Assembly (NCBI RefSeq): GCF_003605365.2
Contig: NZ_QYTU02000001.1
Location: 62,001 to 126,000 of the forward strand
From: Siminovitchia fortis
GTDB lineage: Bacteria > Bacillota > Bacilli > Bacillales > Bacillaceae_C
Length of the DNA: 64,000 nucleotides
Direction of reading: 5' to 3'
In this document: positions 24,576-33,841 of the stretch, one piece after another
Layout: the number at the start of each line of letters is the position of its first letter
Position numbering within the stretch: position 1 is the first letter of the stretch
Made by a program: the position numbers and the translations under genes
The notes under the pieces: generated by a model
What the model was told of the DNA's origin: nothing
Seen by the model: only the letters and a program-made list of their open reading frames with translations
Databases searched by the model: none

Positions 24576-25790
24576 TCAGGATTCCTTTTTATTTTCAGGA
24601 TGGGAGCCTTCGGAACCTGTACGCAGAATCGAAGAGCCGTATTTCTTTTTCATCCGATTGATGGCATCATATAGCGGCTCTTTTTTTGCCTCTTTTTCAT
24701 AAGAGAACAAGTTCAGCTGTTCAAAAGCATGATCCGCTTTTAACAGGTCTTGTCCTGTAATCCCCAAAAGCCGAACCGGATGGCCATTCCAGTTTTTAAT
24801 AAACAGCGTCTTTGCAGCTTTGAAAATTTCATGGGGCTCAACAATCGGGTTATCAAGCATCCTGCTTCTGGTAATGGTTTCGCGGTTTTTATATTTAATC
24901 ATGACAGAAACGTTTTTTGTCACATATTGTTTTCTCTTCAGCCTGGCTGTCACATTGGCCGAAAGCTTTTCCAAAACAGAAAGAAGCTCAGATTGATTGG
25001 AAATATCCCTCGGCAATGTAATCGAACTGCCGACGCTTTTATTCACAGCGGCCGCTTCAGGATCGACTTTCCGGGAGTCTATCCCGTTTGCCCGTTCTTT
25101 CAGCCGGAGTCCGCGGATGCCGATGGCGGATTGAAGCTGCCAATCATTTGCCCGGGCCAGATCCCTAATCGTTTTTACTTCGATAGCCCCCAGTTTTTCT
25201 GCTGTTTTTTCCCCAATCCCGTGCATTTCAATAACCGGCAAAGGCCAAAGAACGGCCGGTATGTCCCTTTTTCTCAGGATAGTGATTCCCAACGGCTTTT
25301 TCATGTCGGAAGCCATTTTAGCGAGAAACTTATTGGGAGCAATTCCAATACTGCATGGCAGGTCAAGAGTGTTCAATAAATCCTTCTGGATCATTTCGGC
25401 TATCTGAACCGGGCTCCCAAGCTCCTGGCAATCCGTAATGTCAACGTATCCCTCATCAATGGATACAGGTTCGACAAGATCGCTGTACTTTCGCAAAAGG
25501 TCAAAAATGGCTCTTGAAACAAGCCGATAGCGCTCGTGGTCCGGTTGTTTGACGATGAGCTTCGGGCAAAGCTTTTTCGCCTCCCAAACCTGCATCGTCG
25601 TTTTAACCCCGTATTTCCGTGCTTCGTAGCTGCATGTGACAACGATCCCTTTTCTTTGTTTGGCATCGCCGGCAATCGCCAAAGGCTTTCCTTTCAAAGA
25701 AGGATCATCCGCAATTTCTACCGAAGCAAAAAAGCTGTTCATATCTACATGAAGAATTACCCGTCCGCTTTTCGGATAAAATTTCTTCAT
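24576..25790 (-). CDS. polY1: DNA polymerase IV (PolY1/DinB)
   Basis: A 404-residue Y-family polymerase: D16 in VDMNSFFASVE, the SIDEGYVDIT motif (about 107-116), IGIAPNKFLAKMASDMKKP, the HhH HGIGEKTAEKLGAIEVKTI and a C-terminal clamp-binding motif QLNLFSYEK. It does untargeted mutagenesis and lesion bypass. No LexA box was seen upstream, in contrast to polY2 at 16.5 kb. Confidence 0.94.
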   Translation of the reverse strand: MKKFYPKSGRVILHVDMNSFFASVEIADDPSLKGKPLAIAGDAKQRKGIVVTCSYEARKYGVKTTMQVWEAKKLCPKLIVKQPDHERYRLVSRAIFDLLRKYSDLVEPVSIDEGYVDITDCQELGSPVQIAEMIQKDLLNTLDLPCSIGIAPNKFLAKMASDMKKPLGITILRKRDIPAVLWPLPVIEMHGIGEKTAEKLGAIEVKTIRDLARANDWQLQSAIGIRGLRLKERANGIDSRKVDPEAAAVNKSVGSSITLPRDISNQSELLSVLEKLSANVTARLKRKQYVTKNVSVMIKYKNRETITRSRMLDNPIVEPHEIFKAAKTLFIKNWNGHPVRLLGITGQDLLKADHAFEQLNLFSYEKEAKKEPLYDAINRMKKKYGSSILRTGSEGSHPENKKES

Positions 25791-25804
25791 CTTCCCATCA
25801 ACCC

Positions 25805-26926
25805 TTAATTGGCTGCCGCTTCTTCAATCACCGCAACAACCATTTCAGTCAGTTTATTCAATTCCGCGATTGGCATCCGTTCATTCGTTGTGTGGATTTC
25901 CTCATATCCGACACCCAAATTAACCGTCGGAATGCCGAATCCCGCAATGATGTTGGCATCGCTTCCGCCGCCGCTTGCCAATAAACGCGGCTTTCTCCCG
26001 ACTTTTTGGGCAGCTCTTTTGGCAATTTCAACAACATGGTCACCGTCTGAAAATTTGAAGCCGGGGTACATGACTTGTATTTCAACTTCTGCGCTTCCGC
26101 CCATCTCCTTGGCCGTCGTCTCAAAAGCTGCCTTCATTTTTTCAGTCTGCGCGATCATTTTTTCCTCTACAAGAGAACGGGCTTCCGCCAGTAAATCTAC
26201 TCGGTCGGCAACGATATTCGTTGCTTTGCCGCCTTCAAATCTTCCTATATTGGCTGTCGTTTCCTCGTCGATTCTGCCAAGCGGCATTTTTGCAATCGCC
26301 TTTGCAGCAATGGTGATGGCCGATACCCCTTTTTCCGGAGCGACACCTGCATGTGCCGTTTTCCCATGGATAACCGCTTTTACTTTCGCTTGGGTCGGAG
26401 CTGCCACAACGATATCCCCGACAGGTCCGTCACTGTCCAAAGCAAAACCGTATTCGGCTTTGACAAGCTTGGAATCGAGGGCTTTGGCGCCGACCAATCC
26501 GGATTCTTCTCCCACAGTGATGATGAATTGGATATCCCCATGCGGAATGTCTTCTTCTTTCAAAGTCCTTACGGCTTCCAGCATGACTGCAAGCCCTGCC
26601 TTATCATCCGCTCCCAGAATTGTCGTCCCGTCCGTCACGACATATCCGTCTTTGATGGATGGATTCACTCCGTTGCCCGGAACGACCGTATCCATATGAG
26701 AGGTAAAATAGATCGGTGCTGCATCGTCTTTTGTTCCTTTAAGGGTACAGATTAAATTGCCGGCCCCATGCCCCGTCTGCTCCTTCGTATCATCCTCATA
26801 CACTTCTACTCCAAGGTCCTCGAATTTTTTCTTGAGCAGCTTGGATATAGCCGCTTCATTCTTTGTTTCCGAGTCTGTCTTCACCAATTCGAGAAATTCA
26901 TCGAGCAACCGCTTTTCGTTGATCAT
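25805..26926 (-). CDS. yqjE: M20-family peptidase (YqjE, tripeptidase T-like)
   Basis: A 373-residue zinc di-/tripeptidase: FTSHMDTVVPG (metal ligand H near 77), LGADDKAGLAVMLE, the catalytic ITVGEESGLVGAKAL, LDSDGPVGD and SGGGSDANI. The dimerisation domain lies in the middle (HGKTAHAGVAPEKG). It belongs to the PepT-like YqjE group and probably recycles peptides in the cytoplasm. GGAGTAAAAG precedes the ATG. Confidence 0.9.
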   Translation of the reverse strand: MINEKRLLDEFLELVKTDSETKNEAAISKLLKKKFEDLGVEVYEDDTKEQTGHGAGNLICTLKGTKDDAAPIYFTSHMDTVVPGNGVNPSIKDGYVVTDGTTILGADDKAGLAVMLEAVRTLKEEDIPHGDIQFIITVGEESGLVGAKALDSKLVKAEYGFALDSDGPVGDIVVAAPTQAKVKAVIHGKTAHAGVAPEKGVSAITIAAKAIAKMPLGRIDEETTANIGRFEGGKATNIVADRVDLLAEARSLVEEKMIAQTEKMKAAFETTAKEMGGSAEVEIQVMYPGFKFSDGDHVVEIAKRAAQKVGRKPRLLASGGGSDANIIAGFGIPTVNLGVGYEEIHTTNERMPIAELNKLTEMVVAVIEEAAAN

Positions 26927-26944
26927 GCTTTTACTCCTCCTGGT

Positions 26945-28495
26945 CTATAATGGGATATTTCCGTGCTTTTTCCGTGGCCTTTCTTCCTGTTTATTATGCA
27001 ACATTTCTAAAGCCTGGATCAATTTCAGTCTTGTTTCACGAGGGTCAATGACATCATCCACCATTCCCCGGGCAGCCGCTACATACGGGTTTGCAAATTT
27101 TTCCCGGTACACCGTGATCTTTTGATTTCTTGTCTCATCAGGATTTTCACTTTGGGCAATTTCACGGGCAAATATGATATTAGCCGCTCCCTGCGGCCCC
27201 ATGACCGCTATCTCTGCATTTGGCCAGGCAAAAACCAAGTCGGCACCGATCGATTTGCTGTTCAGCGCCACGTAGGCTCCGCCGTAAGCTTTTCTCAAAA
27301 TGACCGTAATTTTCGGCACCGTCGCTTCGGAGTAGGCATAGAGGATTTTGGCCCCATGCCTGATGATTCCTCCATGCTCCTGTTTCACACCGGGAAAAAA
27401 TCCGGTGACATCCTCAAACGTAATAATGGGAATATTAAAGGAGTCGCAAAAGCGGATAAACCTTGCCGCTTTATCCGACGAGTCAATATCAAGGCCGCCG
27501 GCAAGAAACTTGGGCTGGTTGCATACAAGCCCGACCGCTTCCCCGCGGATTCTGGCAAAGCCGACGACGATGTTTTTGGCAAATTCCTTCTGGACTTCAA
27601 AAAAGGAATTGTCGTCAACGACTTGGCCGATGACTTCGCGTACATCATAAGGCTTTACGGCATCATATGGCACAGCATCAGCCAAATCCGGCCTTAGCTC
27701 GTCTCCGGCAATCCATTTTTCTCTTGTGGACTTCTCCTGATTATTTTGCGGAAGGTAAGTCAGCAGCTTTCTCACCATTAAAAGGACCTCTTCTTCACTA
27801 TCCGCCCGGAAATGCGCGTTTCCACTGATTGTGTTATGTACTTTCGATCCGCCGAGGTTTTCAGATGAAATTTTTTCACCTGTAACAGTCTCTATCACTT
27901 TCGGCCCAGTGATAAACATTTGACTTGTCTTATCGACCATGAAAACAAAGTCGGTAATCGCGGGAGAATATACGGCCCCGCCGGCACATGGTCCCATTAT
28001 GACAGAAATTTGCGGGATGACCCCCGAATAAATCGCATTGCGGTAAAAGACATGGCCATACCCGTCAAGTGAAACGACACCTTCCTGGATCCGCGCACCC
28101 CCGGAATCGTTCAGCCCGATAAAAGGGGCCCCATTTTTCGCCGCCAAATCCATCGCCTTTGCAATCTTTTCAGCATGCATTTCACCAAGCGCCCCGCCGA
28201 AAACGGTAAAATCCTGTGAAAAAAGATAAACCGGCCGGCCGTTTATTTTCCCGTAACCGGTGACTACTCCATCACCCGGATATTTCATTTCTTCCAGTCC
28301 AAAATCAGAAGATCGATGCTCTATAAAGGGGTTCAGTTCGACAAATGTGCCTTCATCCAAAAGCAGTTCGATCCTTTCTCTTGCCGTCAGCTTCCCCTTT
28401 TCATGCTGTCTCGCAATCCGTTCGTCTCCGCCGCCAAGTTCTGCCTCCCTGCGGCGATCATACAGTTCATTGATCTTATCGTATATATCCGTCAA
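26945..28495 (-). CDS. pccB: Propionyl-CoA carboxylase, carboxyltransferase (beta) subunit
   Basis: A 516-residue acyl-CoA carboxyltransferase with both crotonase-fold halves: FGGALGEMHAEKIAKAMDLA and NDSGGARIQEGVVSL in the first, and FLPG-type GFFPGVKQEHGGIIRHGAK and GGAYVALNSK in the second. It transfers carboxyl groups from biotin to propionyl-CoA. TTG at 28495, in GGAGGAG-AAGTGAG-TTG, is chosen; the longer frame would overlap mce by about 110 bases. Together with mce and mutAB it completes propionyl-CoA to succinyl-CoA. No own biotin carboxylase gene is next to it. The B. subtilis name is yqjD. Confidence 0.92.
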   Translation of the reverse strand: MTDIYDKINELYDRRREAELGGGDERIARQHEKGKLTARERIELLLDEGTFVELNPFIEHRSSDFGLEEMKYPGDGVVTGYGKINGRPVYLFSQDFTVFGGALGEMHAEKIAKAMDLAAKNGAPFIGLNDSGGARIQEGVVSLDGYGHVFYRNAIYSGVIPQISVIMGPCAGGAVYSPAITDFVFMVDKTSQMFITGPKVIETVTGEKISSENLGGSKVHNTISGNAHFRADSEEEVLLMVRKLLTYLPQNNQEKSTREKWIAGDELRPDLADAVPYDAVKPYDVREVIGQVVDDNSFFEVQKEFAKNIVVGFARIRGEAVGLVCNQPKFLAGGLDIDSSDKAARFIRFCDSFNIPIITFEDVTGFFPGVKQEHGGIIRHGAKILYAYSEATVPKITVILRKAYGGAYVALNSKSIGADLVFAWPNAEIAVMGPQGAANIIFAREIAQSENPDETRNQKITVYREKFANPYVAAARGMVDDVIDPRETRLKLIQALEMLHNKQEERPRKKHGNIPL

Positions 28496-28496
28496 C

Positions 28497-28910
28497 TCAC
28501 TTCTCCTCCATGTGTGTTTTTTCACATAGTTCATACAAGACGCCATGTCCGGATTTCGGATGCAGGAACGCGACGAGAGATTGGCCGGCACCTTCTTTCG
28601 GTACATCATCCACCATTCGAATGCCTTTTTCTTTCAGTTCGGATATTCGTTCTTCGATGGATTGAACGCCTATTGCGATATGATGGATTCCCTCTCCGCG
28701 TTTTTCAATGAATTTTGAAATCGGGCCTTTTTCGTCAAGCGATTCCAAAAGTTCTATTTTCACATTATTCGCGTCAATAAAAGCAACGCGCACCTGTTGG
28801 GTTTTCACTTCCTCAATGGCCGTACAGCGAAAACCGAGCGTCTCTGTGTAAAACACCATTGCTTCGTCAATCGACTTGACCGCTATGCCGATATGATCCA
28901 CTTTTTCCAT
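28497..28910 (-). CDS. mce: Methylmalonyl-CoA epimerase
   Basis: A 137-residue vicinal-oxygen-chelate protein with the metal ligands in VDHIGIAV (H6), HHIAIGV (near 75) and LYELCE, of the size usual for methylmalonyl-CoA epimerase. It converts (S)- to (R)-methylmalonyl-CoA for the mutase encoded at 31.7-35.7 kb. It ends one base before the pccB start region, so the two are translationally coupled. Confidence 0.92.
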   Translation of the reverse strand: MEKVDHIGIAVKSIDEAMVFYTETLGFRCTAIEEVKTQQVRVAFIDANNVKIELLESLDEKGPISKFIEKRGEGIHHIAIGVQSIEERISELKEKGIRMVDDVPKEGAGQSLVAFLHPKSGHGVLYELCEKTHMEEK

Positions 28911-28965
28911 GCGCTTGTCCTCCGTTCCGATGTTTCCCCTCTGGCAGCAGAGTTATGATACATGC

Positions 28966-28994
28966 TTGTCTCTTTAAAATATTCAATATAAAAT
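28966..28994 (+). promoter_or_regulatory. Candidate promoter of prli42
   Basis: TTGTCT (28966-28971), 17-base spacer, TAAAAT (28989-28994), 35 bases before the TTG start. Confidence 0.55.
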
Positions 28995-29028
28995 AGAATG
29001 TAAAGTGAAGAGACAAGGAGTGAAGAAG

Positions 29029-29124
29029 TTGTCCAACAAAAAAGTCCAACGACTGATCATATACTTAATGCTGTTTGCCATGATAGCCACCACAGTGATG
29101 GCCGGATTGTCATTCATGTTATGA
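29029..29124 (+). CDS. prli42: Prli42 stressosome-associated miniprotein
   Basis: A 31-residue protein: basic SNKKVQR, then one transmembrane segment LIIYLMLFAMIATTVMAG. It starts at TTG 29029 with AAGGAG 8 bases upstream. Size, charge pattern and the end LSFML match Prli42, the membrane miniprotein that tethers the stressosome in Listeria. Too short for most gene finders. A terminator follows at 29159. Confidence 0.8.
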   Translation: MSNKKVQRLIIYLMLFAMIATTVMAGLSFML

Positions 29125-29157
29125 GCATAATAAAGGGACCAGTATGCTGCATATTGG

Positions 29158-29190
29158 AAAAAGGCCCTGCTGTCGGCAAGGCCTTTTATC
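29158..29190. terminator. Terminator between prli42 and the L,D-transpeptidase gene
   Basis: AAAAGGCC (29159-29166) pairs with GGCCTTTT (29180-29187). T-rich on both strands, so it can serve both convergent genes. Confidence 0.7.
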
Positions 29191-29629
29191 GTACTCCGGC
29201 TTCCACCTGGGCATACAGACTTTCAAGGGACATTCTCGGAAGGCGGATACATCCTTCCGAAACATAGCTTCCAATTGAATGTGGCTGATTTGTCCCATGC
29301 AAGCCGTAGATCCTCCCGTCCGTCCCTTTTGCATCGAAGCCGATCCATCGCGACCCGAGCGGGTTTCGCTGGTCGCCCCCCGGAATATTCTTTTTCCGGT
29401 AATATGGGTTTACCGCTTTTACCTTTACCGTAAATATTCCTTCAGGGGTCAGATCGTTCGTTTTCCCCGTCGCCACTTTGGTCCGCAATCGGATTTCCCC
29501 TTGGTCGACCCAAGCAAGTTCATTCGTTTTCTTATTTACAATGATTAATGGATCTCCCGGCAAAAATTCAGCATCGAACGGCCAAAATGGAGAACCAGCC
29601 AGTATAAATAAAACCAAAAAAACACGCAC
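29186..29629 (-). CDS. L,D-transpeptidase (YkuD domain), secreted
   Basis: About 147 residues: a signal sequence (VFLVLFILAGSPFWPF) followed at once by a YkuD domain with the catalytic motif HGTNQPHSIGSYVSEGCIRL (H and C of the SxGCIRL). There is no LysM domain. Such enzymes make 3-3 cross-links in peptidoglycan and are often spore-linked. The start GTG 29629 has AAAAAGGG 8 bases upstream; any longer N-terminus would be encoded by the adjacent repeat. Confidence 0.85.
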   Translation of the reverse strand: MRVFLVLFILAGSPFWPFDAEFLPGDPLIIVNKKTNELAWVDQGEIRLRTKVATGKTNDLTPEGIFTVKVKAVNPYYRKKNIPGGDQRNPLGSRWIGFDAKGTDGRIYGLHGTNQPHSIGSYVSEGCIRLPRMSLESLYAQVEAGVR

Positions 29630-29643
29630 GTTTTTCACCCTTT

Positions 29644-29966
29644 TTGTCCAGCTCCAGCGCATAGCCCCGCAAGGATCAAGCCGCTTCCCTGTTCGCTTAC
29701 GAACTGCCTCCTCGGGAATCGTCTTGTTTGCCCGCACTAAACAAGGCGCTTGCGCTTTTCTTACTGAGTAAGAAAGTATAAGATGTTTTAGCTTTAAAAT
29801 TTTGAACAAAGATTTTTGTTGTCTAGCTCCAGCGCCTATCGACTAGCAGACTTCGCACCTCCTCCTACGATAAGTCAACAACGGCTCGTTCCTCGCCGTG
29901 TTTCCTTTATCTCGTCGGAGGCACTCCAGTCTGTACGTCGATGGGCAAGGCGCTTGCGCTTTTCTT
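29644..29966 (-). repeat. Two dispersed repeats in tandem, copy 5 (reverse orientation)
   Basis: Unit 1 (29644-29763) runs from TGTCCAGCTCCAGCGC to GGCGCTTGCGCTTTTCTTA. Unit 2 (29819-29966) runs from TGTCTAGCTCCAGCGCC to GGCGCTTGCGCTTTTCTT. Between them lie the same 50 bases that follow copy 2 at 5976-6027, in the same relative position. Confidence 0.85.
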
Positions 29967-30009
29967 ATTAGTTTGCTCTTAGGGTGAAAACTGATTCATT
30001 TTGAAAAAA

Positions 30010-30447
30010 TTAAACTTCCTCGCAATACTGATCAAAATATTGCTGAAGTTTGTTTACAACAGACATCGGGTCGTGCCCCTCAATTTCATGGCGTTCTACC
30101 ATTGTACAGATTTTCCCATCTTTCAATAAAGCAAAAGAAGGAGAAGATGGCGGATAATCAGTGAAATAGCTTCTCGCTTTCGCCGTCGCTTCCCTGTCCT
30201 GGCCGGCAAACACCGTTACAAGGTGGTCAGGGCGCTTATCATAGTGAATCGCATGCGCCGCTGCAGGACGGGCCACTCCTCCGGCACAGCCGCATACGGA
30301 ATTGATCATAACGAGGGTTGTCCCTTTTCTTGACAGTGCTTCCTCCACTTCTTCCGGCGTTTGGAGCTGTTCATAGCCGGCCTGTTCCATATCTTCACGG
30401 GCCTGGCGAACGATATCATTGACATATAAATTAAAATCCATGCTCAT
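30010..30447 (-). CDS. brxB: Bacilliredoxin BrxB (YqiW)
   Basis: A 145-residue thioredoxin-fold protein with the bacilliredoxin CGC motif at C52-C54 ([10 protein letters not shown]) and the family segment [25 protein letters not shown]. It removes bacillithiol from S-bacillithiolated proteins. The neighbours (mce and bkd genes) match B. subtilis. AAAGGGGAATG is the likely ribosome binding site. Confidence 0.93.
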   Translation of the reverse strand: MSMDFNLYVNDIVRQAREDMEQAGYEQLQTPEEVEEALSRKGTTLVMINSVCGCAGGVARPAAAHAIHYDKRPDHLVTVFAGQDREATAKARSYFTDYPPSSPSFALLKDGKICTMVERHEIEGHDPMSVVNKLQQYFDQYCEEV

Positions 30448-30582
30448 CTATTACATTCCCCTTTCAAAAACATTCATAGTTTTACTACTGCTATCATAAC
30501 AATTTGCCGGCTGTTTTATCAAATATCAGAATTTCATCAAAAGTTTTGGTTTAACTGCAAAAAGTTCGGGTATGATAAAAAT

Positions 30583-30649
30583 ACATCTAGTCCATACCCC
30601 TAAACTCCCTAGATGTTTTATTGGACAGCCAAAGGGCTGTCCCTTTTTA
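30583..30649 (+). ncRNA. Candidate small RNA with a C-rich loop
   Basis: An isolated transcription unit can be read: TATGAT (30571-30576) as -10, predicted start near 30583, a perfect 8-bp stem ACATCTAG/CTAGATGT (30583-30590 with 30609-30616) with the 18-base loop TCCATACCCCTAAACTCC, then a terminator GGACAGCC/GGCTGTCC (30623-30630 with 30635-30642) and CTTTTT. No reading frame fits. The loop is complementary to Shine-Dalgarno-like sequences (GGAG, GGGGT), as in known Bacillus C-rich sRNAs. The -35 (TTGGTT) is 19 bases away, which is weak. Not recognised as a named sRNA. Confidence 0.55.
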
Positions 30650-30657
30650 ATGTTCTT

Positions 30658-31680
30658 TCATTTATCATAAAAAACATCGAACAAAAGGCCGCTTGCTTTA
30701 GTGACAGTCATTTCCCCATCCATTACCTTCTTTTCAATCTCGGGCACAAGTGTCTTGACTTTGTCATTTCCGAAAAAGGAGCTTTCCAGCTGTTCTTTGA
30801 TTTGGGCATAAAGCCATTCCTTCGCCTGTATTTGACGATTTTCGAAAAACAGGCCCGACTCTTTAGTCAACTTCATATACCTTAAGACCATTTCCCAAAC
30901 TTCGTCGATCCCTTCTTGATATAAAGCGGAACAGGTGAGAGCCGGGGTTGTCCACCCTTTTGTCGCCGGCTTCAGAAAATGCAGGATTTGTTTATACTCC
31001 CTCTGTGTTTTTTTGGCCAGCTCCAGGTTTCTGCCGTCAGCCTTGTTTACAATGATTGCATCCGCAAGCTCCATGATCCCTTTTTTCATCCCTTGCAATT
31101 CATCGCCTGCCCCTGTTAAGACAAGCAGCATGAAAAAGTCTACCATGCCCCTGACCATCACTTCACTCTGGCCGACGCCGACCGTTTCGATCAATAAAAC
31201 ATCGTAGCCCGCGGCTTCACAAGCAATGATTGTCTCTCGGGTTTTCCGGTGTACACCGCCTAGTGTCCCTCCGGAGGGAGAAGGCCTGATAAAAGCATTC
31301 GGGTGATTTGCCAGCCGCTCCATCCGTGTTTTATCCCCCAATATGCTGCCCCCATGCAAAGTTGAGCTTGGATCCACCGCAAGGACCGCCACGCGGTGGC
31401 CCTTATTGCATAACAAAAGGCCAAAAGCTTCAATGAACGTACTTTTTCCGGCCCCCGGAACCCCTGTTATGCCGATCCGGATTGAGTCGCCCGACAATGG
31501 AAGCAGGCGCTGCAGCATTTCCTCCGCCGGTTTTTTATGGCGGCCGGCATTGCTTTCAATCAAAGTGATAGCCCTTGATAGCATGGTGCGGTCCCTCGAG
31601 AGCAATCCTTCGATTATGTCATCGACACTTTTTTCGATCGGCTTTCGCCTGATGAATTTCTTCCGGATATCTTCATTCAT
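30658..31680 (-). CDS. meaB: Methylmalonyl-CoA mutase chaperone GTPase MeaB
   Basis: A 340-residue G3E P-loop GTPase with Walker [10 protein letters not shown], the DPSS motif, ETVGVGQSE and the specificity motif NKAD. It protects and reloads methylmalonyl-CoA mutase with its B12 cofactor. ATG 31680 overlaps the mutB stop (ATGAATGA), so translation is coupled. A start at 31716 (or the ATG at 31701) is possible but lacks a better ribosome binding site. Often called ArgK in older annotation. Confidence 0.9.
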   Translation of the reverse strand: MNEDIRKKFIRRKPIEKSVDDIIEGLLSRDRTMLSRAITLIESNAGRHKKPAEEMLQRLLPLSGDSIRIGITGVPGAGKSTFIEAFGLLLCNKGHRVAVLAVDPSSTLHGGSILGDKTRMERLANHPNAFIRPSPSGGTLGGVHRKTRETIIACEAAGYDVLLIETVGVGQSEVMVRGMVDFFMLLVLTGAGDELQGMKKGIMELADAIIVNKADGRNLELAKKTQREYKQILHFLKPATKGWTTPALTCSALYQEGIDEVWEMVLRYMKLTKESGLFFENRQIQAKEWLYAQIKEQLESSFFGNDKVKTLVPEIEKKVMDGEMTVTKASGLLFDVFYDK

Positions 31681-33841
31681 CAAGCTCGCCCGCTTCCTCA
31701 TAACCAAGCCTGGCATATATTTCTTCGATCACCTTTTGGGCAGCGACAGGAATGACCGTTCCCGGGCCGAAAATTGCGGAGGCGCCGTTCTTTTTAAGGA
31801 AATCATAGTCCTGCGGAGGGATGACACCGCCAATGACCACAATGATATCTTCCCTGCCGATTTTTCTCAGTTCTTCCATCAGCTTCGGCAGCAAAGTCCG
31901 ATGGCCGGCAGCCAGGGAGCTGACTCCAATGACGTGGACATCATTTTCAGCGGCCTGCCTCGCCGTTTCTTCGGGAGTTTGAAACAAAGGACCGATATCC
32001 ACGTCAAAGCCGAGATCAGCAAAAGCGGTCGCAATGACTTTCGCTCCGCGGTCATGTCCGTCCTGGCCCATTTTGGCAATTAAAATTCTTGGCCTCCGCC
32101 CTTCGTTTACCATGAATTCATCAGTCATTTCCTTTATTAGGGCAATTTCCTCCTCGTTGGAAAAATGGGAGCCGTATACACCGCTGATTGACCTGATTAC
32201 CGCCTTGTGCCTGCCGCAAGCTTTTTCAATGGCGGAAGAAATTTCGCCCAGCGTCGCCCTTTCCCTTGCAGCGTCAACAGCAAGCTCCAAAAGGTTCTCC
32301 GAGCTGCCCGCTGCTCCTTCGGAAAGCTTTTTCAAAGCTTCCTGGACCCTTCCTTCGGAACGCTGCTCCTTGAGCTGCCTGATCCGCTCAAGCTGCTTCT
32401 TTCTTACGACCGTATTGTCTATATTTAATATATCAATCTCTTCTTCATGCTCCAGACGGTAGCGGTTTACTCCAATGATTGTTTCTTTTTTGGAATCAAT
32501 TAATGCCTGCCGTCTTGCGGCAGCTTCTTCAATCCTCATTTTGGGAAGCCCGGTTTCAATCGCTTTCGTCATGCCTCCAAGCTCTTCAATTTCATCGATG
32601 TGGGCCCAGGCCTTTTTCATCAGCTCATCGGTCAATGTTTCGACGTAATACGATCCGCCCCATGGATCAATGACATTCGTCAAGCCGGTTTCTTCCTGCA
32701 AAAAAAGCTGTGTATTCCGGGCAATCCGTGCCGAAAAATCCGTCGGAAGGGCAATCGCTTCATCAAGAGCGTTCGTATGAAGGGATTGGGTATGTCCCAT
32801 AGCCGCGGCATGCGCCTCAATTAACGTCCGTATCACATTATTATAAGGATCCTGTTCCGTCAAACTCCATCCGGACGTTTGACTATGCGTACGAAGCGCC
32901 AATGACTTGGGATTTTTCGGCTCAAAAGGGCTCATGAGCTTTGCCCACATCGTTCTTGCCGCCCGCAGCTTTGCCACTTCCATGAAATAATTCATCCCAA
33001 TTCCCCAGAAAAACGAAAGGCGCGGGGCGAACGAATCTATGCCAAGGCCTGCCTTCAAGCCTGTTCTCACATATTCCAACCCATCTGCAAGAGTGTAGGC
33101 CAGCTCTATATCCGCCGGAGCCCCCGCCTCCTGCATATGATATCCTGAAATAGAGATGCTGTTGAACTTCGGCATATATTTGGACGTATATTCAAAAATA
33201 TCTCCGATGATCCTCATCGACATTTCCGGAGGATAGATATACGTGTTCCTTACCATATATTCTTTTAAAATATCATTTTGGATCGTACCCGATAGCTGCT
33301 CCTTTTGTACCCCCTGCTCTTCAGCAGTCACGATGTAAAATGCCAGCACCGGAATGACAGCACCGTTCATCGTCATTGAGACCGACATCTGGTCAAGCGG
33401 GATTCCATCAAATAATATTTTCATGTCCAGGATGGAATCGATGGCCACCCCTGCTTTTCCGACATCTCCTTCTACCCGCGGGTGGTCTGAATCATAGCCC
33501 CGGTGCGTAGCCAGATCAAATGCAACAGACAGCCCTTTTTGTCCCATCGCCAAATTGCGGCGGTAAAAGGCATTGCTTTCCTCGGCGGTTGAAAACCCTG
33601 CATATTGCCGGATTGTCCATGGACGGTTTACGTACATCGTCGGATACGGTCCGCGTGTATACGGAGGAATCCCCGGCATTGTATCTGCATACTCTACTTG
33701 CTCGAGATCCTTTTTCGTATATAAAGCTTTTATACTGATTTGCTCATTTGTTTCAAAGCTGCTGTTTTTAAAAGCCTTCTGAATTTTGGGAGACCCCGCA
33801 AATTTGGGTTCAATCGATTGGAAGTCAGGCTTTTTATCCAT
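31673..33841 (-). CDS. mutB: Methylmalonyl-CoA mutase large (alpha) subunit
   Basis: A 722-residue protein: a catalytic TIM barrel with [18 protein letters not shown] (about 74-91) and a C-terminal B12-binding domain with the base-off ligand motif DGHDRG (near 603-608) and [12 protein letters not shown]. It isomerises (R)-methylmalonyl-CoA to succinyl-CoA. Starts inside the mutA end (8-base overlap) and is followed by meaB. Confidence 0.95.
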   Translation of the reverse strand: MDKKPDFQSIEPKFAGSPKIQKAFKNSSFETNEQISIKALYTKKDLEQVEYADTMPGIPPYTRGPYPTMYVNRPWTIRQYAGFSTAEESNAFYRRNLAMGQKGLSVAFDLATHRGYDSDHPRVEGDVGKAGVAIDSILDMKILFDGIPLDQMSVSMTMNGAVIPVLAFYIVTAEEQGVQKEQLSGTIQNDILKEYMVRNTYIYPPEMSMRIIGDIFEYTSKYMPKFNSISISGYHMQEAGAPADIELAYTLADGLEYVRTGLKAGLGIDSFAPRLSFFWGIGMNYFMEVAKLRAARTMWAKLMSPFEPKNPKSLALRTHSQTSGWSLTEQDPYNNVIRTLIEAHAAAMGHTQSLHTNALDEAIALPTDFSARIARNTQLFLQEETGLTNVIDPWGGSYYVETLTDELMKKAWAHIDEIEELGGMTKAIETGLPKMRIEEAAARRQALIDSKKETIIGVNRYRLEHEEEIDILNIDNTVVRKKQLERIRQLKEQRSEGRVQEALKKLSEGAAGSSENLLELAVDAARERATLGEISSAIEKACGRHKAVIRSISGVYGSHFSNEEEIALIKEMTDEFMVNEGRRPRILIAKMGQDGHDRGAKVIATAFADLGFDVDIGPLFQTPEETARQAAENDVHVIGVSSLAAGHRTLLPKLMEELRKIGREDIIVVIGGVIPPQDYDFLKKNGASAIFGPGTVIPVAAQKVIEEIYARLGYEEAGELDE

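Noticed and set aside
25809..26699. Plus-strand open frame of 296 codons opposite yqjE
   Set aside because: Serine-rich shadow frame antisense to a complete M20 peptidase gene.
29630..29809. Longer N-terminus of the L,D-transpeptidase
   Set aside because: The 60 extra codons are read from the dispersed repeat; a good ribosome binding site and a signal sequence begin at 29629.
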